From Pseudomonas azotoformans (GTDB lineage Bacteria; Pseudomonadota; Gammaproteobacteria; Pseudomonadales; Pseudomonadaceae), in NCBI RefSeq assembly GCF_900103345.1, contig NZ_LT629702.1:1984001-2048000 (forward strand): a stretch of 64,000 nucleotides of DNA. Reading direction: 5' to 3'. Positions 33,711 to 41,472 of this stretch are shown here, piece after piece (positions within the stretch are counted from its first letter, which is position 1; every line of letters begins with the position of its first letter). Made by a program: the position numbers and the translations under genes. The notes under the pieces are model-generated. The model ran no database searches, was not told where the DNA came from, and saw nothing but the letters and a program-made list of their open reading frames with translations.

Positions 33711-34031
33711 ACCTCAGGGTCATGGCGGCACTTGTGTGTCCGGACGTAAGCCAATCACGGGCAGTAAAAGACGCCGATATATTTCAGCATGCAAATACCT
33801 GATCTAAGTGCACCCTCTCTGACATTTCGCCTGCATCGACAAGCAAAAAAACGGGACGTGTCGTACAGCCACACAAGCCATTGCATGAGTGCACCCGGTA
33901 GCGGTTTCACCCCGTTACATCCGCCGAAAACCGCCTGATTGAACAGCCTTTGCAAGCTCTGTAGCCTCTGATGCAACCCGCCAGACAAGTGCTGACGGGT
34001 TGGTTTTTTTCACTATCAGAGAGGTATTGCC
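33711..34031. other. 321-base gap with no convincing gene; ends in a terminator
   Basis: No convincing coding frame: a 77-codon minus-strand frame (33755-33988) is cysteine/arginine-rich and lacks a ribosome site. The gap ends in an intrinsic terminator on the plus strand, although no annotated gene ends nearby. This leaves room for a small RNA or a regulated leader. Confidence 0.5.
33974..34010 (+). terminator. Intrinsic terminator upstream of a small gene
   Basis: CAACCCG (33974-33980) pairs with CGGGTTG (33996-34002), extended by CAG/CTG after one mismatch, loop of seven bases, followed by seven T (34004-34010). It lies 264 bases after the previous stop and only 21 bases before the next start. 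Confidence 0.75.
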
Positions 34032-34292
34032 ATGTCTTCAATCAACGGCTTCAACCCTTACACCGCTGCCTATCAAGCGCTGGCAACACACATCGACAAC
34101 GACCAGCCACGCCACAACCCCCTGGATGACACCGCCGGCGACGATGCCGAAGTGTTCGACCCCAATACGCAAAGCTGGCAACCCACCCAGGCGGCGGGCA
34201 AAGGGCAACATACGCCGCTGGGAGATCCGTACCGCGAACCAATAGATTTTGAGATCAAGGCCGATAACATGGGAGGATGGCAACGCGCATAA
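34032..34292 (+). CDS. Small hypothetical hydrophilic protein
   Basis: 86 residues, strongly polar, rich in D, P, Q and N (NPLDDTAGDDAEVFDPNTQSW), no membrane or signal segment. GAGAGG lies 7 bases upstream of the ATG at 34032. It starts just after an intrinsic terminator, so its expression may depend on read-through or on a promoter within the terminator region. It is followed by a GNAT gene 18 bases after its stop, probably co-transcribed. Family not recognised. Confidence 0.65.
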   Translation: MSSINGFNPYTAAYQALATHIDNDQPRHNPLDDTAGDDAEVFDPNTQSWQPTQAAGKGQHTPLGDPYREPIDFEIKADNMGGWQRA

Positions 34293-34310
34293 GCCAGACG
34301 AGAACCCGTG

Positions 34311-34736
34311 ATGACAGCCCACTACATTGAAGTCAGCGACCAGCCCAACCCCGACGCCGAGCGTGTCCTCGGCGCCGGCTTGGCGGCGTTCAATGAGGCC
34401 ATCACGGGCTATAACGACCGGCGCTTGCTGGCGGTGCTGGTCAAGGATCCCGACACCCGGCAAATCCTTGGCGGTCTCACCGGCAAAACCACGCTGGGCA
34501 CGGCGTTTCTCGATCTGTTTCATCTGCCCGACACCCTGCGCGGGGTGGGTCTTGGCAGTCAGTTGCTGCACGCCTTTGAAGATGAAGCCCGGCGCCGCGG
34601 CTGTCGCCACGCAGTGCTGTACACCCTCAGTTTTCAAGCGCCGGGGTTTTACGAGAAGCACGGCTGGGTGCGTTTTGGCGAGATCCCATGCGAACCGGAC
34701 GGCAGCAGCCGGGTGTTTCTGTCTAAGGCGCTGTGA
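34311..34736 (+). CDS. GNAT-family N-acetyltransferase
   Basis: 141 residues. The sequence LLAVLVKDPDTRQILGGLTGKT, the CoA loop RGVGLGSQLLHAFEDEARRRGC and FQAPGFYEKHGWVRFGEIP are typical of the YhhY/ElaA-like small GNATs. The ATG at 34311 directly follows an in-frame GTG (34308). It lies 18 bases after the small polar protein gene and ends 4 bases from the convergent TPM gene. Substrate unknown. Confidence 0.87.
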   Translation: MTAHYIEVSDQPNPDAERVLGAGLAAFNEAITGYNDRRLLAVLVKDPDTRQILGGLTGKTTLGTAFLDLFHLPDTLRGVGLGSQLLHAFEDEARRRGCRHAVLYTLSFQAPGFYEKHGWVRFGEIPCEPDGSSRVFLSKAL

Positions 34737-34740
34737 TGTT

Positions 34741-35946
34741 TTACCAGCTCCCTGACGCCCCGCCGCCGCCACTGGAACCACCGCCGCCCGATGAACTGCT
34801 GCTGGAACTGGAACGGGAGCTTCCGGAGCTTGAGCCGGAACCTCCGCCAGACCCCGAGCCGCCCTCGGAAATACTTTGGATAAACACAATAAACGCCACG
34901 ATCGACGCGGCCGGTATCGCCACTATCCAGCCCTGGTAACCCTGCCCCAGCAACACCCCCACGGCCACATAGACCGCCAGCACCGCCAACACACGCAAGA
35001 TGAAAAAGCGCGGGCGTTTTTTCCAGGATTCACGGATGACGAAAAACAGCCCCACGTATAACCCCAGTACCAAGGCGCCGCCAAACGGCCACACCAGCCA
35101 ATGGACGAAATTGACCTCGACGAAGTGGTTCACCACCAGCACTCCGACGATGTACGCCAGCAGTCCCAACACGCTGTAGAACACCGCACGCGCCAGCCAC
35201 AGTGCGCCGAACGTGGCGCCGCCGATCAGCAACGTCAGCGGCACGACAAACAGGTACATCGGCCAATCGCGCCCGCCGCCATAGATCGTCAGGAGCACCG
35301 TCACCACCGAGGTGGCAATCAACGCGCGGCGCCAATGCAGCTTGCCGGCGGCGATGAGCACACCGCCGATGGCGCCGATGACAAACGCCAGCAGTATCGC
35401 AATGAACTGCGGATTGAGCCCCGGCCCCGCAATCGCGGGCAAGTCACCACCGTCCACCAGCACCACCAGGTCGTTCACGCCCTGGGAGACGCCGCCGGCG
35501 AAATCGCCCTGGCGAAACGCCGGCGTGATGTGTTCTTCGATGATGCGATGGGCCAGCAGGTCGGTCACTGTGCCTTCCAGGCCATAGCCCACCTCGATGC
35601 GCACCTTGCGGTCGTCCTTGGCCACCACCAGCAGGATGCCGTCGTTGATGTCCTTGCGTCCCAGCTTCCAGGCACGGAACAGCTGATTGGCGTAGTCCTC
35701 GATACTCGCACCACCCGTGGTGGGCACCAGCAGCACAGCCACTTGCGCGCCTTTGCGCTGTTCAAGGTCCGCCAGCTGGTTTTTCAGACGGGTGGCGGTG
35801 GCGGCGTCCAGGGTGTTGGTGAGGTCGATCACCCGCTGGTCGAGGGCCACACCGATGGGCGAATCCTCCGCGTGGGCAGTGCTCAACAGACCGATAAGCG
35901 CCAGCGCCATCAGGCCCAGGATCGATTGCCGCAAAATCGCCATCAT
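34741..35946 (-). CDS. TPM-domain membrane protein with Ser/Gly-rich tail (YgcG-like)
   Basis: 401 residues. A signal peptide (ending STAHAED) is followed by a TPM/YgcG domain at about 30-160 (GVALDQRVIDLTNTLDAATA, VLLVPTTGGASIEDYANQLF, VGYGLEGTVTDLLAHRIIEE), then six or so membrane helices and a tail of roughly 40 residues made almost only of S and G, ending GASGSW. This layout is typical of TPM proteins thought to act at the envelope, in some cases as photosystem-repair or phosphatase-like factors; the bacterial role is unclear. AGGTAA precedes the start. Confidence 0.85.
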   Translation of the reverse strand: MMAILRQSILGLMALALIGLLSTAHAEDSPIGVALDQRVIDLTNTLDAATATRLKNQLADLEQRKGAQVAVLLVPTTGGASIEDYANQLFRAWKLGRKDINDGILLVVAKDDRKVRIEVGYGLEGTVTDLLAHRIIEEHITPAFRQGDFAGGVSQGVNDLVVLVDGGDLPAIAGPGLNPQFIAILLAFVIGAIGGVLIAAGKLHWRRALIATSVVTVLLTIYGGGRDWPMYLFVVPLTLLIGGATFGALWLARAVFYSVLGLLAYIVGVLVVNHFVEVNFVHWLVWPFGGALVLGLYVGLFFVIRESWKKRPRFFILRVLAVLAVYVAVGVLLGQGYQGWIVAIPAASIVAFIVFIQSISEGGSGSGGGSGSSSGSSRSSSSSSSSGGGGSSGGGGASGSW

Positions 35947-36074
35947 GCTTTGTTACCTGAAGTTTCTTCCTGAAGGCGCCGACTTTACCTTATCAACGCT
36001 ATAACGCGTGACCCCACGGCGTTGACTATCTAAACTGCGCGGATACATAGCAATACGCCATAACCGGGAAATCC

Positions 36075-36890
36075 ATGGATCTACGTCAGCGCAACAACGT
36101 CAATGTGATGGGCACCGGCACGTCGACCCTGGTGTTCTCCCATGGTTTTGGCTGCAACCAGGCCATGTGGAACTACCTGGCGCCGGATTTCCTCGAGCGT
36201 TTTCGTGTGGTGCTGTACGACCTGGTGGGCGCCGGCCTGTCTGACCTGAGCGCGTACGACAAAGACAAGTACAGCACGCTGGACGGCTATGCCCGGGACC
36301 TCAATCAGATTATCGACGCCCATGCCGTCGGCCCGGTGATTCTGGTGGGTCACTCGGTCAGCGCGATGATCGGCACCCTCGCCGACCGCCTGGCTCCGGG
36401 GCGTATCGCCGCCCACGTGATGATCGGCCCGTCGCCGCGCTATATCGATGACGACGGCTATGTTGGTGGTTTCAAACGCAGCGATATCGACGACCTGCTC
36501 GACACCCTCGACAGCAACTACCTCGGCTGGTCCAGCGCCATGGCCCCAGTGATCATGGGCGCACCTGATCAACCCGCGCTGGGCGAAGCACTGACCGAGA
36601 GTTTCTGCCGCACCGAGCCGGATATCGCCAAGCAGTTCGCACGGGTGACCTTTATGTCGGACAACCGCCAGGATGTGATCGGCCTGACCACCCCGGTGCT
36701 GATCCTGCAGTCGACCGATGACCTGATCGCCCCGGTGGCTGTCGGCGAATACCTGCACAGCGTGTTGCCCAACAGCACCTATCGCCTGGTGGACAACGTC
36801 GGCCATTGCCCGCACATGAGCGCGCCCCAGGCTTGCGCGGCGGCCATGGACGCGTTCCTGGTACCTTGGGCAACTGCACGTGCCAGCTGA
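36075..36890 (+). CDS. RsbQ-like alpha/beta hydrolase (KAI2/D14 superfamily)
   Basis: 271 residues. It matches RsbQ throughout: N-terminal VMGTGTSTLVFSHGFGCNQA, nucleophile elbow GHSVSAM with S94, then LQSTDDLIAPVAVGEYL (likely D216) and NVGHCPHMSAP (H244), giving a complete S-D-H triad. In Bacillus subtilis RsbQ is needed by the PAS-phosphatase RsbP for energy-stress signalling, and the plant receptors KAI2 and D14 share the fold. Here the gene overlaps by 11 bases a PAS histidine kinase, so the hydrolase probably makes, removes or carries the ligand sensed by that PAS domain. No signal peptide; cytoplasmic. Confidence 0.9.
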   Translation: MDLRQRNNVNVMGTGTSTLVFSHGFGCNQAMWNYLAPDFLERFRVVLYDLVGAGLSDLSAYDKDKYSTLDGYARDLNQIIDAHAVGPVILVGHSVSAMIGTLADRLAPGRIAAHVMIGPSPRYIDDDGYVGGFKRSDIDDLLDTLDSNYLGWSSAMAPVIMGAPDQPALGEALTESFCRTEPDIAKQFARVTFMSDNRQDVIGLTTPVLILQSTDDLIAPVAVGEYLHSVLPNSTYRLVDNVGHCPHMSAPQACAAAMDAFLVPWATARAS

Positions 36891-38022
36891 ATTGTTCGAC
36901 AGCGCCGCCTGCGCGCTGGCCGTTACCTCGGAAGACGGCACGATCCTGCAAGCCAACACCCGCTTCAGCGAATGGCTGGGGCTCAGCACCACCGAGTTGT
37001 GCGGCAAACGCTTCCAGGACCTGCTGACCATGGGCGGGCGGATCTTCCACCAGACCCACCTGGCGCCCATGTTGCGCATGCATGGCAGTGTCAACGAGGT
37101 GAAGCTGGACATGCTGCACCGTGACGGCCACAAGATCACCGTGCTGCTCAACGGCAACAAGCGCGAGCAGGCCGACGTCGCGGTGTACGACCTGGCCCTG
37201 TTCGGCACCACCGACCGCGACAAGTACGAACGCGAGCTGCTCAATGCACGAAACCTGGCCGAAGCGCTGTTGCAGGAAAAAACCGCCACCGAACTGGCCT
37301 TGCAGCAAGCCCAGGCCGAGTTGCGCGAGGCCTATGCGATTTCCCAGCGCCGCGCATTGTTCGCCGAGCAGATGGTGGCGATTGTCAGCCATGACCTGAA
37401 AAACCCGCTCACCGCAATCCGCATGGCCTCCGACTTTCTCAGCCGCAGTGAACGCACGGCCAAGGAACGCCAGTTGCTGGGGCATATCGGCCAGTCGTCC
37501 GAGCGCGCCCAACGCATGATCGCCGACCTGCTGGACTTCACCCAGGCCCGGGTCGGCCAGGGCATCACCATCAAGGCATTGCCTCTGGACTTGCATGGCG
37601 TGATTCATCGCGCCGTGGATGAATTGCGCGTAGCGTTCCCTAAGGCGACGTTGGAGCATCACACCGAGGGCAGTGGCGACGCCTGCCTGGATGCCGACCG
37701 CGTGCAGCAGATCATCGGCAACCTGGTGGCCAACAGTGTGGCCTATGGCGACTTGCTGCAACCGATCACCATCACCTCACGCCTGGATAATGGCGGCTGC
37801 GAAGTGGCGGTACACAACCATGGCGCGGCCATTCCCGAAGCGTTGCTGGCCGGGCTGTTCGAACCCATGACCCGAGGCACCGAACAGGGCAGCGATGTAC
37901 GCAGCGTGGGCCTGGGCCTGTATATCGTGCGCGAGTTGGCCAGGGTGCACGGCGGGGACGTGACGGTGAGTTCCTGTGCTACCGGCGGCACTACCTTTAC
38001 CGTGACATTTCAGAGTACATAG
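36880..38022 (+). CDS. PAS-domain sensor histidine kinase coupled to the RsbQ-like hydrolase
   Basis: 380 residues, soluble. An N-terminal PAS domain (about 1-110) contains GGRIFHQTHLAPMLRMHGSV, a stretch I associate with the PAS domains of RsbP-like proteins. A coiled coil (about 115-160) leads to HisKA with H171 (VSHDLKNPLTAI), and the ATPase domain with NLVANSVAYG and VGLGLYIVREL. There is no receiver and no response-regulator gene next to it, so it is an orphan kinase. It starts with GTG at 36880 inside the 3' end of the hydrolase gene, implying translational coupling. Its stop overlaps the stop of the DapF-like gene by 13 bases. Confidence 0.9.
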   Translation: MPAELFDSAACALAVTSEDGTILQANTRFSEWLGLSTTELCGKRFQDLLTMGGRIFHQTHLAPMLRMHGSVNEVKLDMLHRDGHKITVLLNGNKREQADVAVYDLALFGTTDRDKYERELLNARNLAEALLQEKTATELALQQAQAELREAYAISQRRALFAEQMVAIVSHDLKNPLTAIRMASDFLSRSERTAKERQLLGHIGQSSERAQRMIADLLDFTQARVGQGITIKALPLDLHGVIHRAVDELRVAFPKATLEHHTEGSGDACLDADRVQQIIGNLVANSVAYGDLLQPITITSRLDNGGCEVAVHNHGAAIPEALLAGLFEPMTRGTEQGSDVRSVGLGLYIVRELARVHGGDVTVSSCATGGTTFTVTFQST

Positions 38023-38813
38023 GCGCTGCCTTGCATCACCGGCTCGACGCTGCCGGTCAGCACCACACCGCCCTCACCCGCCCAGTGCACGGTCACGGTA
38101 CCGCCGTCGCACTCCACCTGCACCGTGGCATCCAGCAAACCACGCCGAATCCCATTGACCACCGCGCCGCAGCAGCACGAGCCGGAGCCCAGCGGCACGC
38201 CGCCGCCGCGTTCCCAGATGCGCAGGCGGATATGGCCGCGGTCGAGTACCTGCACGAAATGCACATTGGTCTTGTCCGGGAACAAGCGATGTTTTTCCAG
38301 CCCTGGGCCCACGGCGGCGACGTCGATTGCGCTGAGGTCATCCACGAAAAACGTACAGTGCGGGTTGCCCATGCTGCACGCAGCCGGGTCGCCCTCGATA
38401 GGTAAAACAAGCGTATCCATGGCTTCGGCCAGCGGCACTGCACGCCAGTCCAACGACGGCTCGCCCATGTTCACCGACACCTGCCGCCCGGGTGCACGCA
38501 CGCAGGTCAGCAGGCCGCGGTCGGTGCGCAACAGCACCGAATCCGTAGCGGCCTCATGCATCAAGCGATCAGCCACGCCACGGGTAGCGCTGCCGCAGGT
38601 CGCCAGCGGCGTACCGTTGGGGTTCCAGAACTTGATGCGCGCAGCGGCGTCATCGCAGTCGAGTACCACGGCAAGCTGGTTGAAACCGATACCGGTGTGA
38701 CGGTCGCCCAGGCGCCTGGCGATCTGTGGGGTAATGGGATCGTGCAAGCCACGGCGGTCGATGATGATGAAGTCGTCGCCATGGGCGTGCATTTTCACAA
38801 ACGGCACAAGCAT
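38010..38813 (-). CDS. Diaminopimelate epimerase-like protein with altered substrate motifs
   Basis: 267 residues with the DapF fold and both active-site cysteines at the expected places: C73 (ATCGSATRG) and C213 (PLGSGSCCCG). The first motif in true DapF is CGNGxRC; here the asparagine is serine and the second cysteine glycine. MGNPH, TNVHF and WERGGGV, which contact the amino-acid backbone and carboxylates, are retained. It is therefore probably a cofactor-independent racemase or epimerase for a related amino acid rather than the housekeeping DapF. AGGA precedes the ATG. It is convergent with the PAS kinase. Confidence 0.82.
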   Translation of the reverse strand: MLVPFVKMHAHGDDFIIIDRRGLHDPITPQIARRLGDRHTGIGFNQLAVVLDCDDAAARIKFWNPNGTPLATCGSATRGVADRLMHEAATDSVLLRTDRGLLTCVRAPGRQVSVNMGEPSLDWRAVPLAEAMDTLVLPIEGDPAACSMGNPHCTFFVDDLSAIDVAAVGPGLEKHRLFPDKTNVHFVQVLDRGHIRLRIWERGGGVPLGSGSCCCGAVVNGIRRGLLDATVQVECDGGTVTVHWAGEGGVVLTGSVEPVMQGSAYVL

Positions 38814-38894
38814 CGGTTGTCCTGTGGTCGACCTATTGGGGAACTGAAGGATACTCTGAAAGGCTCACCTCGCACCGCTGGCGAATGACTTCAC

Positions 38895-39100
38895 TGTGGT
38901 GAGCGGGCTTGTTGTGCTGAACGCGCTTGTTGTGGTGAGCGGGCTTGCTGTGGTGAGCGGGCTTGCCCCGCGTTGGGGCGCGAAGCGGCCCTGAAACCAG
39001 GCAATGCATTCTAACAGGGGAAATGCGGGGGGCTTACTGGGGCTGCTTCGCAGCCCAACGCGGGGCAAGCCCGCTCACCACAGCAAGCCCGCTCACTACA
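38895..39100. repeat. REPIN with tandemly multiplied 18-base heads (four plus two)
   Basis: Four consecutive 18-base units, TGTGGTGAGCGGGCTTGT (38895), TGTGCTGAACGCGCTTGT (38913), TGTGGTGAGCGGGCTTGC (38931) and TGTGGTGAGCGGGCTTGC (38949), run into CCCGCG. After a spacer containing GGGCTGCTTCGCAGCCC, two inverted units follow (GCAAGCCCGCTCACCACA at 39065, GCAAGCCCGCTCACTACA at 39083). The last unit contains the stop codon of the transpeptidase gene. Confidence 0.9.
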
Positions 39101-40691
39101 ACGTAGTCCCCATCGCCTTCATCAACACCAGGTCTCGCCCATAAATATCCGGCGCATATACCAGACCGCCCTGGCGATCGACCTCCACCGTCCAGTAACT
39201 CAACAACACCGGCACCGGCGTGGCCAGCCTGAATTCGTGGGTCACGCCGGTGGCCAGCAACTCATCGGTGCGCGCGCGTTCGGCCGGGCTCACCAGCAGA
39301 TCGCGCAACAGCAGCGGCTGCTCGACCCGCACACACCCCGAACTGAATGCCCGTGGCCCTTTGGTGAACAGCGGTTGGCTCGGTGTGTCGTGCAGGTACA
39401 CCGAGTACGGGTTGGGAAAGCGCATCACGATCTTGCCCAGCGGGTTGCGCGGGCCGGCTTCCTGGCGCAGCAGGATATTGCCCGGGCGCGCCCAGTCGAT
39501 CTGTTCCGGCGCCAGCGGGTGGCCTTCGGCATCAAGCACTTGCAGGTTCTGCTGGCGCAGGTATTCGGGGTTGAGGCGGATGGCCGGGAGTTTGTCCTCG
39601 CGCATGATGGTGGGCGGGATGGTCCAGGTGGGGTTGAGGGTCAACCGGGTGATGCGGGATTTGAGCAACGGCGTCTGGCGCTCGGCGCGGCCCACTTGCA
39701 GGCGGGTTTGCCACACGGGGATGCCGCTCTGGTAAACGCTCAGTTGCGCGGCGGCGACGTTGACCAGCACGCCCTCGGGCTCCAGGTCCTGGGCCAGCCA
39801 GCGGAAGCGTTCGAGGTTGATGCGCAGTTGTTCGCGACGGATCGCCGGACTGATATTCAGCTCGGCCACCGTACCGGCGCCGATCACGCCGTCAGCCTGC
39901 AACGAATGGCTCAGTTGAAAGGCCTTGACCGCCTTGACCAGTTCGTCGCTGTACTGCTTGCCGCCGGGGGCCTTGGCCAGGTAACCACCACCAAGCAGGC
40001 GCCGCGCCAGTTCCGGAACGCGCGGGTCTTCCATGCCGGGACGCAGCAGCGGGCCCGTGGCGACCGGGTCCCAATGCGGCAGCGGTTGCTGGCGCACGGT
40101 GGAATAGGCATTGCGCAGGCTGCGGTAGAGGTCCGCGCTGGGGCGTGCCTGATCGAACGCCTGGGGCATGTCTTGCAGGCCGGTGGCGGCAAAGGCCAGC
40201 ACTTCAACGTTGGGGTCGCGGGTCGGTGGCTGGGAATGCCATAGCGGCTCGAAGCGCGATTGCTGCAGGCGCCCGTAGTGCAGATCCTGCAGGGCTTGCA
40301 GGTAGTGCTGGCTGGTCGCGATGTCGCTGCACAGCACGTTGGCCGTGGCATCTGGCGCAGGCAGGCTATAGTGGGTGGGGTCCAGGCCGTCATCGGCGAG
40401 CATCAGCAACTGAGATTGCAGGGCTTGCCGGCGCTCGTCGGCGGACCACAACGGCAGATTCCCCTGCTGTTGGTAGAACGCTTGCAGACGCAGTTGGGCG
40501 GCGGCGTCAATCTGCGGCGCCAAGCCGGGGCAGACGCTCGGCAATTGCGCCAAGGCCTGCTGCACCGGCGCCAGATCGACCGGCGCAGGTGTTGTCACCG
40601 GCAACGGCTCGACCGGCAGCGCGTCGGCTGTCGCGACCAATGGTGCAACGAGCAGGCAAATGCTCAAGTAACATGCGTGTTTTTTGAACAA
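39096..40691 (-). CDS. YcbB/LdtD-type L,D-transpeptidase
   Basis: 531 residues. A signal peptide (LFKKHACYLSICLLVAPLVATADA) is followed by a scaffold domain, a peptidoglycan-binding domain (about 240-300: RVPELARRLLGGGYL ... VKAFQLSHSLQADGVIGAGT), and the YkuD catalytic domain with HDTPSQPLF and SSGCVRVE, whose cysteine is the nucleophile. It forms 3-3 cross-links in periplasmic peptidoglycan. The start is the TTG at 40691 with AGGTCAA before it: the longer ATG frame at 40898 would run through the divergent neighbour. The neighbour starts only 39 bases away. Confidence 0.9.
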   Translation of the reverse strand: MFKKHACYLSICLLVAPLVATADALPVEPLPVTTPAPVDLAPVQQALAQLPSVCPGLAPQIDAAAQLRLQAFYQQQGNLPLWSADERRQALQSQLLMLADDGLDPTHYSLPAPDATANVLCSDIATSQHYLQALQDLHYGRLQQSRFEPLWHSQPPTRDPNVEVLAFAATGLQDMPQAFDQARPSADLYRSLRNAYSTVRQQPLPHWDPVATGPLLRPGMEDPRVPELARRLLGGGYLAKAPGGKQYSDELVKAVKAFQLSHSLQADGVIGAGTVAELNISPAIRREQLRINLERFRWLAQDLEPEGVLVNVAAAQLSVYQSGIPVWQTRLQVGRAERQTPLLKSRITRLTLNPTWTIPPTIMREDKLPAIRLNPEYLRQQNLQVLDAEGHPLAPEQIDWARPGNILLRQEAGPRNPLGKIVMRFPNPYSVYLHDTPSQPLFTKGPRAFSSGCVRVEQPLLLRDLLVSPAERARTDELLATGVTHEFRLATPVPVLLSYWTVEVDRQGGLVYAPDIYGRDLVLMKAMGTTL

Positions 40692-40730
40692 TTGACCTGG
40701 CTCCAATCCACACCGGGGGATACTTTGTAG

Positions 40731-41444
40731 ATGCTGACTTTTATACGCCGCCTCGGCTTGATCTCCGTGACGCTGGCTACGCTGAGCAATTTTGCGCTCG
40801 CTGCCAATCCGACCTCTCCTTCCCTGTATAGCAGCCTGGCGCGCTCGGCTCCAGAACTCAATCCCACTGTACTCAAAAGCGCCCTGAATGCGGTGCAATG
40901 CGCGGTCAATAACGGCGAGGAGCGTTCCGAACGCCTGGCGGTCATTGACTACTCCCAGCCTTCGACCGCCCGTCGGCTATGGATCTTCGACCTGCGCAAA
41001 AAGACCCTGGTACTGCGCGACCTGGTGGCCCACGGCGCCAAGTCCGGGGAAAACTTCGCCACCCAGTTCTCCAACCTGGAAGGCAGCCACCAGTCCAGCC
41101 TGGGCTTGTTCCGCACCCAGGAAAGCTACCTGGGCACCCACGGTTACTCGTTGCGCATGGACGGCCTGGAGCCGGGTTTCAATGACCTGGCCCGCGACCG
41201 CGCCATCGTGATCCACGCCGCCGACTACGTAAGCCCCCTGTGGAGCAAGCGCGAAGGCCGTATCGGTCGCAGCCAGGGTTGCCCGGCCGTGCGCCCGCAG
41301 GTCGCCCGCCAGGTAGTGGACAAGCTCAAGGATGGGCAGTTCATGTTTTCGTGGTACCCCGACCAGCGCTGGTTGAAGTCGTCGACCTACCTCAATTGCA
41401 AACCCCAACAGGTGGCGAGTAGTCGTACAATCCGTGGCGGATAG
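40731..41444 (+). CDS. YkuD_2-family murein L,D-transpeptidase-like protein
   Basis: 237 residues with a signal peptide (MLTFIRRLGLISVTLATLSNFALA). The catalytic segment has VIHAADYVSP and GRSQGCPAV, the His and Cys of the L,D-transpeptidase-like YkuD_2 family. It faces a YcbB-type transpeptidase head to head with 39 bases between start codons, so the two envelope enzymes are probably co-regulated. It is followed 28 bases later by a creatininase-family gene on the same strand. Confidence 0.87.
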   Translation: MLTFIRRLGLISVTLATLSNFALAANPTSPSLYSSLARSAPELNPTVLKSALNAVQCAVNNGEERSERLAVIDYSQPSTARRLWIFDLRKKTLVLRDLVAHGAKSGENFATQFSNLEGSHQSSLGLFRTQESYLGTHGYSLRMDGLEPGFNDLARDRAIVIHAADYVSPLWSKREGRIGRSQGCPAVRPQVARQVVDKLKDGQFMFSWYPDQRWLKSSTYLNCKPQQVASSRTIRGG

Positions 41445-41472
41445 CCTGTCCCCATAGATAAGAGAGCGCCGC

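Noticed and set aside
33755..33988. 77-codon minus-strand frame in the gene-free gap
   Set aside because: No ribosome site, cysteine/arginine-rich sequence without pattern, and it runs into a plus-strand terminator.
38895..38966. Four 18-base tandem units suggestive of a CRISPR array
   Set aside because: There are no spacers between units and the units are REP heads that recur elsewhere as inverted pairs.
40692..40898. ATG-started N-terminal extension of the YcbB-type transpeptidase
   Set aside because: It would overlap the divergent YkuD_2 gene completely at its 5' end and lacks a signal peptide at its start; the TTG at 40691 has both a ribosome site and a signal peptide.
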